A stretch of DNA of 39,901 nucleotides from Ruminococcus sp. UBA6407 (GCA_002438605.1 DJPR01000035.1:38588-78488), one strand, 5' to 3'. Positions 26,135 through 34,586 are shown, numbered from the stretch's first letter. The notes: generated by a model from the sequence alone, not told the origin. A program made the numbers and translations.

Positions 26135-26998
26135 TCAGGCATCTGTTTTGCGATTATTATAAAAAAACATAATTATAGCAGAAGCAATAATTATAACATA
26201 GCCTATAACACTCATCAGCACCGGCACCTGACCGAACATTATAAATCCAAGCATCATTGAAAAAATCAGCTGAGAATAATCATATACCGAAATTTCTTTT
26301 GCAGGAGCATAGAAATATGCATTTGTAATTGAAAATTGACCTCCGGCAGCTGCAACGCCTGCTCCTATAAGAATAATGAACTGTTTTAAAGTCATGGGTT
26401 CATAATTAAAAATCAGATAAGGCACTGTTGAAAGGCAGGAAAATCCTGAAAAGAAAAGAACTATCATAGACTTGTTTTCTCCGTTTTGTCCAAGCTTCCT
26501 TACAAATGTATACGCTCCGCCTGCTGCTATTCCGCCTATCAAGCCAATGAGTGAAGCAGGATTGCTGAAAAGCTGAGCAGTCGGCCTTACTATGAAAAGA
26601 CTGCCTATAAATGCGGCTGTTACTATACTTCCCTGTACAAAACTAACTCTTTCCTTTAAAAATATAAGCGAAAATATAATGGCAAAAAACGGTGACATCT
26701 TATTGAGCATTGAGGCATCGGAAAGCACCAGATGGTCAACAGCATAAAAATTGCAGAACATTCCTACAGTTCCCATTACTGCACGTCCTAAAAGGTCCGG
26801 AAGATATTTTTTTCTTATTTTAATTGGTTCATTATTTTTAAGCATTATTCCCAGTGCAAAGAAAAATGCAACAAAATTTCTGAAAAAACATTTTTGTACA
26901 AACGGAAGTTCTCCTGAAAGTCTTACAAATGCACTCATAAAAGCAAAACATAATGCCGATAATATTATATAAAATATACCTTTATATTTAGTTTTCAT
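26135..26998 (-). CDS. EamA/DMT-family transporter
   Basis: 287-residue inner-membrane protein with about ten hydrophobic helices arranged as two EamA repeats, typical length for drug/metabolite exporters. It begins MKTKYKGIFYIILSALCFAF. The second repeat begins near ASLIGLIGGIAAGGAYTFVRK, residue 143. It ends in a short basic tail. Substrate unknown; amino acids, nucleosides or amines are all possible for the family. GAGGAG precedes ATG 26998. It is divergent from the MarR gene and shares TTAAACG motifs with it, and it lies immediately upstream of the polyamine leader promoter. No terminator was found after it. Confidence 0.85.
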   Translation of the reverse strand: MKTKYKGIFYIILSALCFAFMSAFVRLSGELPFVQKCFFRNFVAFFFALGIMLKNNEPIKIRKKYLPDLLGRAVMGTVGMFCNFYAVDHLVLSDASMLNKMSPFFAIIFSLIFLKERVSFVQGSIVTAAFIGSLFIVRPTAQLFSNPASLIGLIGGIAAGGAYTFVRKLGQNGENKSMIVLFFSGFSCLSTVPYLIFNYEPMTLKQFIILIGAGVAAAGGQFSITNAYFYAPAKEISVYDYSQLIFSMMLGFIMFGQVPVLMSVIGYVIIIASAIIMFFYNNRKTDA

Positions 26999-27031
26999 TT
27001 TTTATCTCCTCATATAATCACTCTGATATAA

Positions 27032-27060
27032 AGTATACTACTATTTTAATATTAATTCAA
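27032..27060 (-). promoter_or_regulatory. Sigma-A promoter of the EamA gene
   Basis: TTGAAT (27060-27055) and TATACT (27037-27032) with a 17-bp spacer. A TTAAACG copy lies at 27064-27070, just upstream of the -35. Confidence 0.7.
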
Positions 27061-27131
27061 GCATTAAACGTCCCTCTTTTTTCACTAAGTTTTCTGCTGT
27101 TTAATACAAATACTTTTGTACAGTATTATCA

Positions 27132-27160
27132 TTGACTTTTCTTGCAAAAATTGTTATAAT
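27132..27160 (+). promoter_or_regulatory. Sigma-A promoter of the MarR-ABC operon
   Basis: TTGACT (27132-27137) and TATAAT (27155-27160) with a 17-bp spacer. Confidence 0.82.
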
Positions 27161-27174
27161 CATTAAACGGTTGT

Positions 27175-27194
27175 ACAGTTAAACGATTAACTGT
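27175..27194. promoter_or_regulatory. Likely MarR operator
   Basis: A perfect inverted repeat ACAGTTAA-ACGA-TTAACTGT lies a few bases after the expected transcription start. Related TTAAACG half-motifs lie at 27163-27169 and 27064-27070. Autorepression by the MarR protein is inferred. Confidence 0.65.
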
Positions 27195-27238
27195 TGTCCG
27201 CATTAATATTACTTTATGGTAAAAAGGGAGGTGCTGAT

Positions 27239-27772
27239 TTGAATTATAATTATAGGGATATTATTGGAAATCTGGAACGTTTCCACTTGCTGAGAAAGCT
27301 TTTTATTCAGCGTTCAATGATAAATAGTGAGCTTCATTTCGGACAATTCGCTGTTATGAATTACATCTACGACCATGACGGCTGTACTCAGGCTGACTTG
27401 GCTGAAAATCTTAAGGTTACTCCTGCTTCTATTGCAACATCTACCAAAAGACTTCAAAAGGCTGAAATGATAACGAAAAGAATAGATGAGGATAATCTGA
27501 GATGCAAGCATCTTTCGGTAACGGATAAAGGAAAAGCTGAGATTGTTCAAAGCCGCCGGCTCTTTGACGATTATGATTCCAGACTCTTTAGTGACTTTAC
27601 CGATGAAGAACTCTCTGTTTTTAATCAATGCCTTATAAGACTTATTATTAAAATGTCTGAAGCAGAAGGAATTGAATCTGAAAATTATAATGATGTTCCT
27701 ATCAGTATGCTTATTCATAAGGTTATAGAAAACTCAGCAAAAAAACAGATTGACATTAATGAAGAAAATTAG
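27239..27772 (+). CDS. MarR-family transcriptional regulator
   Basis: 177-residue winged-helix regulator. The N-terminal dimerisation helix is NYNYRDIIGNLERFHLLRKLF. A recognition region follows (TQADLAENLKVTPASIATSTKRLQKAEMI), and the wing KRIDEDNLRCKHLSVTDKGK carries the conserved Asp and Arg of the family. The C-terminal helices complete the dimer interface, with about 25 extra acidic residues. Start choice: GGGAGG near 27226-27231 is 7 nt before TTG 27239; the upstream reading from 27194 overlaps the operator. It leads the exporter operon and probably represses it, with an exporter substrate as inducer. Confidence 0.9.
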   Translation: MNYNYRDIIGNLERFHLLRKLFIQRSMINSELHFGQFAVMNYIYDHDGCTQADLAENLKVTPASIATSTKRLQKAEMITKRIDEDNLRCKHLSVTDKGKAEIVQSRRLFDDYDSRLFSDFTDEELSVFNQCLIRLIIKMSEAEGIESENYNDVPISMLIHKVIENSAKKQIDINEEN

Positions 27773-27787
27773 AAAGGAGCTGTTTTT

Positions 27788-29515
27788 ATGTACAAAAAGG
27801 TTCTCTCCTGCGTTGGAAATTACAAAAAATACGCTATTCTGACTCCTGTTACAATTATAGGAGAGGTTGTTATGGAGGTTTTGATTCCTACCGTAATGGC
27901 ACTGATTATTGATAATGGTATAAGACAGGGCGATATCGGCTATGTCGTTAAAATGGGACTTGTAATGATGCTTATGGCTGCTGTTTCACTTTGCTTCGGT
28001 GCAATTTCGGGACGATTTGCAGCTGTTGCAGGTATGGGATTTTCAAAAAATTTAAGGAGCAGACTCTTCCGCAAGGTTCAGAGTTTCTCTTTTGCCAATA
28101 TAGATAAATTTTCTACTGCATCACTTGTTACACGTCTTACAACAGACGTTACAAATACCCAGAATGCTTTTATGATGGTTATCAGAATGGCATTCCGAGC
28201 TCCGATAATGCTTATTTTTGCTATAATAATGACAGTAAAAATAAATGCTAAGCTCTCACTTGTATTTGTCTGCATTGTTCCTGTTCTTGCTATTGCAATT
28301 ATTTTCATCCTTTCAAAAGCTCACCCGAGATTTCTCAGTATGCTTAATAAATATGACGGAATGAACTCCAGAATACAGGAAAATCTTATCGGAATTCGTG
28401 TTGTAAAAGCATTTGTACGTGAACCGTTTGAAAAGAAAAACTTTGAAAAAACTGCCGATGATGTAAGAAAGGCTCAGTTTTTTGCTGAAAAGCTTATAAT
28501 TCTTGTTATGCCTATCATGCAGATCTGTATTTACTCATGTATAGTTGCAATTCTGTGGTTCGGCGGAAATATGGCAATTTCAGGGGAAATGAAGATAGGA
28601 CAGATAGCAAGCTTTATTACTTATGTAATGCAGATTTTGATATCACTCATGATGCTTTCCATGATTTTCATGATGATTATTATTTCAAGAGCTTCTATAG
28701 AACGAATTGCAGAAGTTCTCAGCGAAGAACCTGAAATCAAGGACGTTGAAGGCACATCTGCAAAGGCTGAAGATGGTTCTATCGTATTTGAAAATGTTAA
28801 TTTCAGCTACTTCAAAGATAAAAACAATCTTGCACTTGAAAATATAAATCTCAGCATCAAATCAGGTGAAACAATAGGAATTATCGGCGGAACAGGCTCT
28901 TCAAAGACCTCCTTGGTACAGCTCATTCCTCGTCTGTATGATACTTTAACAGGAAATGTTATCGTAGGCGGACATAATGTAAAGGATTATAATCTTGAAA
29001 CACTCAGAAATGAGGTTGCAATGGTTCTGCAAAAGAATATACTGTTCTCAGGTACTATAAAGGAAAATCTCCTCTGGGGCGATGAAAAAGCAACAGATGA
29101 CGAAATTCGTGACGCCTGCAAATCAGCATGTGCTGATGACTTTATTATGAATTTTCCAAACGGATATGAAACTGATCTGGGACAGGGCGGTGTTAATGTT
29201 TCAGGCGGTCAGAAACAGAGAATTTGTATTGCAAGAGCATTAATCAAAAAGCCTAAAATAATTATCCTTGATGACAGCACAAGTGCTGTTGATACTGCAA
29301 CTGACAGCAGCATCAGAAAGGCTTTCAGAGAAAAGCTGTCAGAAACTACAACAATCATCATTGCTCAGCGTATTTCTTCCGTTAAGGATGCTGACAGAAT
29401 AGTTGTTATGGACGATGGAAAAATCAATGCTGTAGGTACTCACGATGAACTTCTTGCAAATAACGAAATATACCGTGAAGTATATGTATCTCAGCAGAAA
29501 GGAGCTGAAGAATAA
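27788..29515 (+). CDS. ABC exporter half-transporter, degenerate-site subunit
   Basis: 575-residue membrane domain plus ATPase, paralogous to the gene at 5059. Walker A reads GGTGSSKTS (367-375), with Ser in place of the usual Gly before Lys. The signature VSGGQ is canonical in its SGGQ core. Walker B is LDDSTSAVD, with D496 replacing the catalytic Glu. The H-loop IAQR (Q527) lacks His. This is the non-hydrolysing half of an LmrCD-type heterodimer. AAAGGAG precedes ATG 27788, 15 nt after marR. Its stop overlaps the partner start (TAATG), so the pair is translationally coupled. A multidrug or toxic-compound role is inferred from MarR control. Confidence 0.9.
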   Translation: MYKKVLSCVGNYKKYAILTPVTIIGEVVMEVLIPTVMALIIDNGIRQGDIGYVVKMGLVMMLMAAVSLCFGAISGRFAAVAGMGFSKNLRSRLFRKVQSFSFANIDKFSTASLVTRLTTDVTNTQNAFMMVIRMAFRAPIMLIFAIIMTVKINAKLSLVFVCIVPVLAIAIIFILSKAHPRFLSMLNKYDGMNSRIQENLIGIRVVKAFVREPFEKKNFEKTADDVRKAQFFAEKLIILVMPIMQICIYSCIVAILWFGGNMAISGEMKIGQIASFITYVMQILISLMMLSMIFMMIIISRASIERIAEVLSEEPEIKDVEGTSAKAEDGSIVFENVNFSYFKDKNNLALENINLSIKSGETIGIIGGTGSSKTSLVQLIPRLYDTLTGNVIVGGHNVKDYNLETLRNEVAMVLQKNILFSGTIKENLLWGDEKATDDEIRDACKSACADDFIMNFPNGYETDLGQGGVNVSGGQKQRICIARALIKKPKIIILDDSTSAVDTATDSSIRKAFREKLSETTTIIIAQRISSVKDADRIVVMDDGKINAVGTHDELLANNEIYREVYVSQQKGAEE

Positions 29516-31410
29516 TGCCTCCGAAACATGGTAATATGACAATGGGAAAGCCTAAGAATACAAAGGCTACCCTGAAAAGAATTTTCAGCTATATGTATGG
29601 CTTTAAAGTGCATCTGATTGTAATAGTACTTGCAATTATTTTCAGTTCCGGTGCCGGAGTTGCAGGAAATTATCTGCTTAGTCCTATTATTGATAACTAT
29701 ATTACTCCATATATAGGTCATAAAAACCCAAAGCTTTCAGGATTTATATCCCTGCTTTGTGTTATGGCAGGAATTTACCTTTTAGGTGCAGTCTGTACAT
29801 TCCTTTATCAGCGTCTTATGCTGAAGGTTTCCACAACAACGCTTTACAGAATCAGAACAGATTTATTTAATAAAATGGAATCTCTGCCAATACGCTATTT
29901 TGATAAGCATACTCATGGTGACCTTATGAGTCTTTACACAAATGATACTGACGCTCTGCGTGAAATGCTCAGTACCAGCGTAGTACAGTTTATCAACTCC
30001 GCAATTACTGTTACAGGTGTTTTTACTGCTATGCTTATTTACAGCTGGCGGCTCACCATTATTGTGGTTGTTATGCTTGCTTTAATGATTTTTGTTGTAG
30101 GCTTTATCGGTCAGAAAAGCGGTAAGGGCTTTAAGGAACAGCAGCAGGCTCTCGGTTCTGTAAACGGATATATCGAAGAAATGATTGAAGGTCAGAAGGT
30201 TATAAAGGTTTTCTGTCACGAGGACGAAGCATGCTCAGACTTTGATGCTCTTAATGAAAAGCTTTGCATTGCTTCAACAAAAGCAAATACATTTGCAAAT
30301 ATCCTTATGCCTATTATGAATAACCTTTCCTATCTGCACTATGCCGCAACTGCAATTGCAGGCGGTATCATGGCTGTAAAGGGTACAGGCGGAATGACTA
30401 TCGGTAAGGTTGTATCCTATTTGCAGTTTACACGTTCCTTCTCACAGCCTATAACTCAGATTTCACAGCAGCTTAACGCAGTTCTTGCGGCTCTTGCAGG
30501 TGCTGAAAGAATTTTCAATGTTATTGACGAAACACCTGAAGAAGATAACGGCTATGTTACACTTGTAAATGCAAATATCAGCTCCGACGGCAAAATTACC
30601 GAGAGTGATAAAAGAACAGGTTACTGGGCTTGGAAACATCCTCATAAAGCTGACGGTACAGTTACCTATACCAAGGTAGAGGGCAAAGTTGAATTTGATG
30701 ATGTTGTATTCGGATATGAACCAAATAAAACGGTATTAAACGGTATAAGCCTTGTTGCAGATCCGGGACATAAAATTGCATTTGTAGGTTCTACAGGTGC
30801 AGGAAAAACTACAATAACCAATCTAATCAACCGTTTTTATGATGTTCCGGACGGTAAAATAAGATATGACGGAATAAACATCAACAAAATCAAGAAAGAT
30901 GACCTGCGTCGTTCTCTATCAATGGTTCTTCAGGATACACATTTGTTTACGGGAACTGTTATGGATAATATCAGATACGGTAAGCTTGACGCTTCTGATG
31001 AAGAAGTTTATGCTGCTGCAAAGCTGGCAAATGCAGATTCATTTATAAATCACCTTTCTGACGGATATAATACCATGCTTACAGCAGACGGTTCAAATCT
31101 AAGTCAGGGACAGCGTCAGCTGCTTGCAATTGCAAGAGCAGCAATTGCAAATCCTCCTGTTCTTATTCTTGATGAGGCTACAAGCTCAATTGATACAAGA
31201 ACCGAGGCACTTATAGAAAAGGGTATGGACAGTCTTATGGAGGGCAGAACCGTTTTTGTAATTGCACACAGACTTTCTACCGTTCGCAATTCACATGCTA
31301 TTATGGTTCTTGAACATGGTAAAATCATTGAAAGAGGCAGCCATGATGACCTCATTAAGCAAAAAGGAAAATACTATCAATTATATACAGGTATGTTTGA
31401 ATTAAGCTAA
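29515..31410 (+). CDS. ABC exporter half-transporter, catalytic subunit
   Basis: 631-residue partner of the preceding gene, an LmrD/TM288-like subunit. The membrane domain runs to about residue 330. A roughly 50-residue insertion before the ATPase (about 339-392) contains the motif GYWAWKHPH, seen in this subfamily and absent from the 6791 paralogue. The Walker A region has GSTGAGKTT. The signature is LSQGQ (529). Walker B Glu554 in LDEATS and H-loop His585 in IAHR are intact, so this half supplies the hydrolysing residues. It is the last gene of the MarR operon and is followed by a strong terminator. Confidence 0.9.
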   Translation: MPPKHGNMTMGKPKNTKATLKRIFSYMYGFKVHLIVIVLAIIFSSGAGVAGNYLLSPIIDNYITPYIGHKNPKLSGFISLLCVMAGIYLLGAVCTFLYQRLMLKVSTTTLYRIRTDLFNKMESLPIRYFDKHTHGDLMSLYTNDTDALREMLSTSVVQFINSAITVTGVFTAMLIYSWRLTIIVVVMLALMIFVVGFIGQKSGKGFKEQQQALGSVNGYIEEMIEGQKVIKVFCHEDEACSDFDALNEKLCIASTKANTFANILMPIMNNLSYLHYAATAIAGGIMAVKGTGGMTIGKVVSYLQFTRSFSQPITQISQQLNAVLAALAGAERIFNVIDETPEEDNGYVTLVNANISSDGKITESDKRTGYWAWKHPHKADGTVTYTKVEGKVEFDDVVFGYEPNKTVLNGISLVADPGHKIAFVGSTGAGKTTITNLINRFYDVPDGKIRYDGININKIKKDDLRRSLSMVLQDTHLFTGTVMDNIRYGKLDASDEEVYAAAKLANADSFINHLSDGYNTMLTADGSNLSQGQRQLLAIARAAIANPPVLILDEATSSIDTRTEALIEKGMDSLMEGRTVFVIAHRLSTVRNSHAIMVLEHGKIIERGSHDDLIKQKGKYYQLYTGMFELS

Positions 31411-31423
31411 TAACTAAAGTAAA

Positions 31424-31459
31424 AACTGTCCGCATGGTTATCCATGCGGACAGTTTTTT
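31424..31459. terminator. Strong intrinsic terminator
   Basis: A 14-bp perfect stem pairs AACTGTCCGCATGG with CCATGCGGACAGTT around a TTAT loop. T follows it and A precedes it, so it can end both the exporter operon and the convergent ABC-2 genes. Confidence 0.93.
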
Positions 31460-31463
31460 GAGC

Positions 31464-31503
31464 AAAGGCAACACCGCAAAGAGATTGCAATGTGCTGCTT
31501 TAA
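31464..31503. repeat. Dispersed palindromic repeat (copy 9)
   Basis: AAAGGCAACACCGCAAAGAG (31464-31483) is followed by a degenerate right arm, GCAATGTGCTGCTTTAA. It lies between convergent genes. Confidence 0.55.
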
Positions 31504-31518
31504 AAAATGTTCATATTT

Positions 31519-32346
31519 TTATTTTAAATCACGCTTTTCAGTAACAAAGCATCCGACTGTTACAAATACAACTGCAAATACTACCGCAGTTACTACTGCT
31601 CTTATAATATCTGATGATTCAGCATTTAATGATACTCCTACAATATTGCCTGTTACAGTATAATTACCTAAATAGAATGAATCTGATATATCAGCAATTT
31701 TTTGAAGTGCCATTGTAGCAAGCCCATAAATCAGTGTACCGATACCTGAACTGAGTGCTATACCGATTACCATAGGAATTGCTGTGCTTCTTGTTATGTA
31801 AGTAAACATTAAGACTAAAAGTGAAAATGATACATGAAGCAGTGTCTGTGTACCGAAATATCCGAAAAACTCACCTGCATCTCCAAATGTTGTACCGTCA
31901 AACAGCAAATAAGTAGCTCCTGCTGATACAAGTGCTCCTACTATCATTAAAATAATTGTATATACAGCAACAACAATTGCATTTGATATTACAAGGCGGC
32001 GTCTTTTATAAATATAACCAACAAGGTTTTTGATATAGCCGTTTTTCATCTCACCATTTACAAATATTACAGTAAATATCGCAACAAGAAGAAGAATATT
32101 AAGTCCGCTTATATTCTGCATAACCATTTCGCTGGCTGTCCAATGGCTCTTAAACAGCTGTATGCCGCCTGCTTCTTCCTGCATTTCTGAAATTTCTGTT
32201 TCACTTCCTGTAGCAGTTACCAGAGTGTCCATAAGCTTATACATTGCAGGGTTAAGTAATGATAAAACAATTGCTATGATTAATATAACATATGTACATT
32301 TACTTTTTTTAAGTCTGAAAAATTCCATATTCAATAGTTTAAGCAT
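31519..32346 (-). CDS. ABC-2 type transporter permease
   Basis: 275-residue integral membrane protein. It begins MLKLLNMEFFRLKKSKCTYV, a common start for ABC-2 permeases. One helix lies at about 20-40, an extracellular loop follows, and five more helices end in FAVVFVTVGCFV. It pairs with the overlapping ATPase upstream. Similar small pairs export lantibiotics, bacitracin or natural products, but no precursor or two-component system is adjacent. Start choice: GGAGG lies 8 nt before ATG 32346, inside the end of the ATPase gene (8-nt overlap); the longer reading has no ribosome site. Confidence 0.83.
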   Translation of the reverse strand: MLKLLNMEFFRLKKSKCTYVILIIAIVLSLLNPAMYKLMDTLVTATGSETEISEMQEEAGGIQLFKSHWTASEMVMQNISGLNILLLVAIFTVIFVNGEMKNGYIKNLVGYIYKRRRLVISNAIVVAVYTIILMIVGALVSAGATYLLFDGTTFGDAGEFFGYFGTQTLLHVSFSLLVLMFTYITRSTAIPMVIGIALSSGIGTLIYGLATMALQKIADISDSFYLGNYTVTGNIVGVSLNAESSDIIRAVVTAVVFAVVFVTVGCFVTEKRDLK

Positions 32347-33253
32347 TTTTTTTGCCTCCTGTAAGATTAATAAAGTAGTCCTCAAGTGCTTCACTTTTTG
32401 TTCCGATAGACTGCACTCTTATTTTTTTATCTGCAAGTGCAAATATTAATTCAGGAGTTGAATCCAATTTTTCATAAATTTCAATGGTATCTGTATCTAT
32501 AATCTTATAATTGGTGTATCCCATTTTCTTTATTACTGTAACTGCTTCGTCAGGGTTTTCAAGCTTAATTGAAATACGCTCCTGACATTTTGCAAAGAGC
32601 TGTTCACGATCCATTTCCTCAACAAGAACACCATTATCAATAATTCCGAAATGAGTTGCAATTTTTGCAAGTTCTTCAAGAATATGGCTTGAAATAATAA
32701 TTGTTATGCCTCTCTCTTTATTAAGTTTAAGCAGTGTTTCACGAACTTCCATAATACCCTGCGGATCAAGTCCGTTAATAGGCTCATCAAGCAAAAGTAT
32801 TTCAGGATCACCAACAAGTGCCATTCCTATTCCCAGACGCTGTTTCATTCCAAGCGAAAAACAGCCTGCATTTTTCTTTCCTGCTTTAGTCAATCCTATC
32901 AGTTCGATAATCGGTTCGATATAATTGGGTTTATTTATGCCTGCTGCCTTGCATTTGAGCCTTATATTGTCATAAGCACTCATATTCGGATAAATTCCGG
33001 GAGCTTCTATAAGAGTACCTACCCTATTCATAACCTCAGATAGTTCTTTGCCCTTTTTTCCTAATAAAGTAATTTCCCCTGATGTCGGTGCAGCCATACC
33101 GCATATCATTTTCAGGAAGGTGGTTTTTCCGGCACCGTTTCTGCCGATAAATCCGTAAATTGCACCTTTTTCAAGATGTAAATTCACCTCATTAACAGCT
33201 TTATACGAACCATATCGCTTTGTTAATTGCTTTGTTTCAATTAAATAATTCAA
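32339..33253 (-). CDS. ABC transporter ATP-binding protein
   Basis: 304-residue cytoplasmic ATPase of the ABC-2/BcrA type. Walker A is GRNGAGKTTFLKM near residue 37. The signature SLGMKQRLGIGMAL has Leu-Gly-Met in place of Ser-Gly-Gly, typical of BcrA-like proteins. Walker B is LLLDEPINGLDPQG and the H-loop is IISSHILEEL. An 80-residue C-terminal domain follows. Start choice: AAGGA at 33263-33267 abuts TTG 33262, which is too close, and is 9 nt from TTG 33253. It has its own promoter with a repeat palindrome in the leader. Confidence 0.9.
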   Translation of the reverse strand: MNYLIETKQLTKRYGSYKAVNEVNLHLEKGAIYGFIGRNGAGKTTFLKMICGMAAPTSGEITLLGKKGKELSEVMNRVGTLIEAPGIYPNMSAYDNIRLKCKAAGINKPNYIEPIIELIGLTKAGKKNAGCFSLGMKQRLGIGMALVGDPEILLLDEPINGLDPQGIMEVRETLLKLNKERGITIIISSHILEELAKIATHFGIIDNGVLVEEMDREQLFAKCQERISIKLENPDEAVTVIKKMGYTNYKIIDTDTIEIYEKLDSTPELIFALADKKIRVQSIGTKSEALEDYFINLTGGKKNA

Positions 33254-33292
33254 TTGCTTCAATCCTTTCTGTTTCCGATTAAGACCTTATCT

Positions 33293-33329
33293 AAGGCAGT
33301 ACTGCACAATCCTTGTACAGTGCTGCCTT
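33293..33329. repeat. Dispersed palindromic repeat in 5' leader (copy 10)
   Basis: AAGGCAGTACTGCACAA and TTGTACAGTGCTGCCTT form a nearly perfect hairpin. It lies about 15 nt after the predicted minus-strand start of the ABC-2 transcript. Confidence 0.75.
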
Positions 33330-33351
33330 AAAACAGCTTCCTATTGCTTTT

Positions 33352-33380
33352 ATTATATCATATATTTATTATCTTGTCAT
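33352..33380 (-). promoter_or_regulatory. Sigma-A promoter of the ABC-2 transporter genes
   Basis: ATGACA (33380-33375) and TATAAT (33357-33352) are 17 bp apart, with TGA before the -10. Confidence 0.7.
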
Positions 33381-33484
33381 CAAATTAATAAAATTTCTAC
33401 AAAATCCTATAAACAAATTATTACATTATAAATCCAAAAAATTGTTATTTATATACAAAACAATAAATATCAACGCATATTTAA

Positions 33485-33531
33485 AACACCGCACAAAACA
33501 TGTAAAAAGACTTTGTGCAGTATTGCTCTAA
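33485..33531. repeat. Dispersed palindromic repeat (copy 11)
   Basis: AACACCGCACAAA (33485-33497) and CTTTGTGCAGTATTGCTCT (33511-33529) are consensus arms around a 13-nt spacer. It lies in the 380-nt gap before sigG. Confidence 0.7.
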
Positions 33532-33573
33532 AAATATAAAATCATGATTACTTAAACAATTTATGCCAATAAT

Positions 33574-33606
33574 AAAGACAACGTGCAGTAAAGCAGCGTT
33601 ATCTTA
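33574..33606. repeat. Degenerate repeat palindrome upstream of sigG (copy 12)
   Basis: AAAGACAACG and CGTTATCTTA flank GTGCAG...CAGC. It diverges from consensus and is placed in the presumed sigG leader. No clear sigma-F or sigma-G promoter could be fixed in this gap. Confidence 0.4.
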
Positions 33607-33643
33607 AACAGCTTGATAATATATCATGCAGTAAGGAGTTGTA

Positions 33644-34417
33644 ATGGCATATAATAAGGTAGTTATCTCCGGAATAAATACAGCAAATTTAGCTGTATTG
33701 AAAGAACATGAAAAAATTGAACTTCTCAAGGAATATCAGGCAACAGGCAGTAAAGCTGCTAAGGACAAATTAATTAACGGAAATCTTCGCCTTGTACTGA
33801 GCGTTATACAAAAATTTGCCGGCAGGGGTGAGGATATTGATGACCTCTTTCAAATTGGTGTTGTTGGACTTATTAAAGCAATAAATAACTTTGATTTGTC
33901 AAAGGAAGTGCGTTTTTCAACATATTGCGTACCCATGATAAGCGGTGAACTGAGGCGTTATCTTCGTGACTTCGGACAAGTCAAGGTCAGCCGTTCGCTG
34001 AGGGATCTGGCATATAAAGCAATTCAAGCGAAGGAACGTCTTATGACAGAACGTCAGACTGAACCGACAATTGATGAGATAGCAGCAGAAATAGGTGCAA
34101 AACGTGCTGACGTTGTAATTGCCCTTGAAAGCATAAGCGAACCTGTTTCACTTTATGAACCTGTTTATTCCGATTCAGGTGATACTCTTTATATAATGGA
34201 TCAGATTGGCGATAAAAATGATGTTGAAAGCTGGCTTGACGTTCTTTCCATACGTGACTCAATCAAAGAACTTGGAGAACGTGAGCGAAATATCCTGTAT
34301 CTGCGTTTTTTACAGGGAAAAACTCAGGTCGAGGTTGCAAATGAAATCGGAATATCTCAGGCTCAGGTATCAAGACTTGAAAAAGGTGCAATAAACCGCA
34401 TAAAAGGAATTGTATAA
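33644..34417 (+). CDS. sigG: RNA polymerase sporulation sigma factor SigG
   Basis: 257-residue sigma-70 family factor that directs late forespore transcription. It opens NKVVISGINTANLAVLKEHEKIELL, close to the SigG N-terminus. Region 2 is NGNLRLVLSVIQKFAGRGEDIDDLFQIGVVGLIKAINNFD with FSTYCVPMISGELRRYLRD. Region 3 includes VKVSRSLRDLAYK. Region 4 has GERERNILYLRFLQGKTQVEVANEIGISQAQVSRLEKGA. SigF is similar, but the N-terminal motif favours SigG. TAAGGAG lies 7-8 nt before ATG 33644. Unlike Bacillus, it is not next to sigE/spoIIGA. It shows the organism can form spores. Confidence 0.92.
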   Translation: MAYNKVVISGINTANLAVLKEHEKIELLKEYQATGSKAAKDKLINGNLRLVLSVIQKFAGRGEDIDDLFQIGVVGLIKAINNFDLSKEVRFSTYCVPMISGELRRYLRDFGQVKVSRSLRDLAYKAIQAKERLMTERQTEPTIDEIAAEIGAKRADVVIALESISEPVSLYEPVYSDSGDTLYIMDQIGDKNDVESWLDVLSIRDSIKELGERERNILYLRFLQGKTQVEVANEIGISQAQVSRLEKGAINRIKGIV

Positions 34418-34431
34418 ACAACGTTGTCTAT

Positions 34432-34475
34432 AGGCAATATCGCATAATATTTATACGATATTGCCTTATTTTGTT
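34432..34475 (+). terminator. Repeat palindrome acting as sigG terminator (copy 13)
   Basis: AGGCAATATCG (34432-34442) pairs exactly with CGATATTGCCT (34456-34466) and is followed by TATTTTGTTGTTTTTTG. Confidence 0.78.
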
Positions 34476-34493
34476 GTTTTTTGAAAATTACTA

Positions 34494-34522
34494 TTGACTT
34501 TTTTATTATAATGTACTAAAAT
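34494..34522 (+). promoter_or_regulatory. Sigma-A promoter of the Pro/Thr-rich protein gene
   Basis: TTGACT (34494-34499) and TAAAAT (34517-34522) with a 17-bp spacer. Confidence 0.8.
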
Positions 34523-34529
34523 AATTCTA

Positions 34530-34541
34530 TTAAGGCAATAA
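34530..34541 (+). repeat. Truncated repeat arm at the transcription start (copy 14)
   Basis: TTAAGGCAATAAC matches the first part of the arm consensus and coincides with the predicted transcript start near 34529. Confidence 0.45.
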
Positions 34542-34586
34542 CATCTGATTCAATCCATTGATGCAAATTTAAGTGAGGTTTTTTAA

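Noticed and set aside
33476..33503. GCATA followed by CATGTAA upstream of sigG as a sigma-G-type promoter
   Set aside because: The -10 match is imperfect, spacing is off, and the stretch overlaps a repeat arm.
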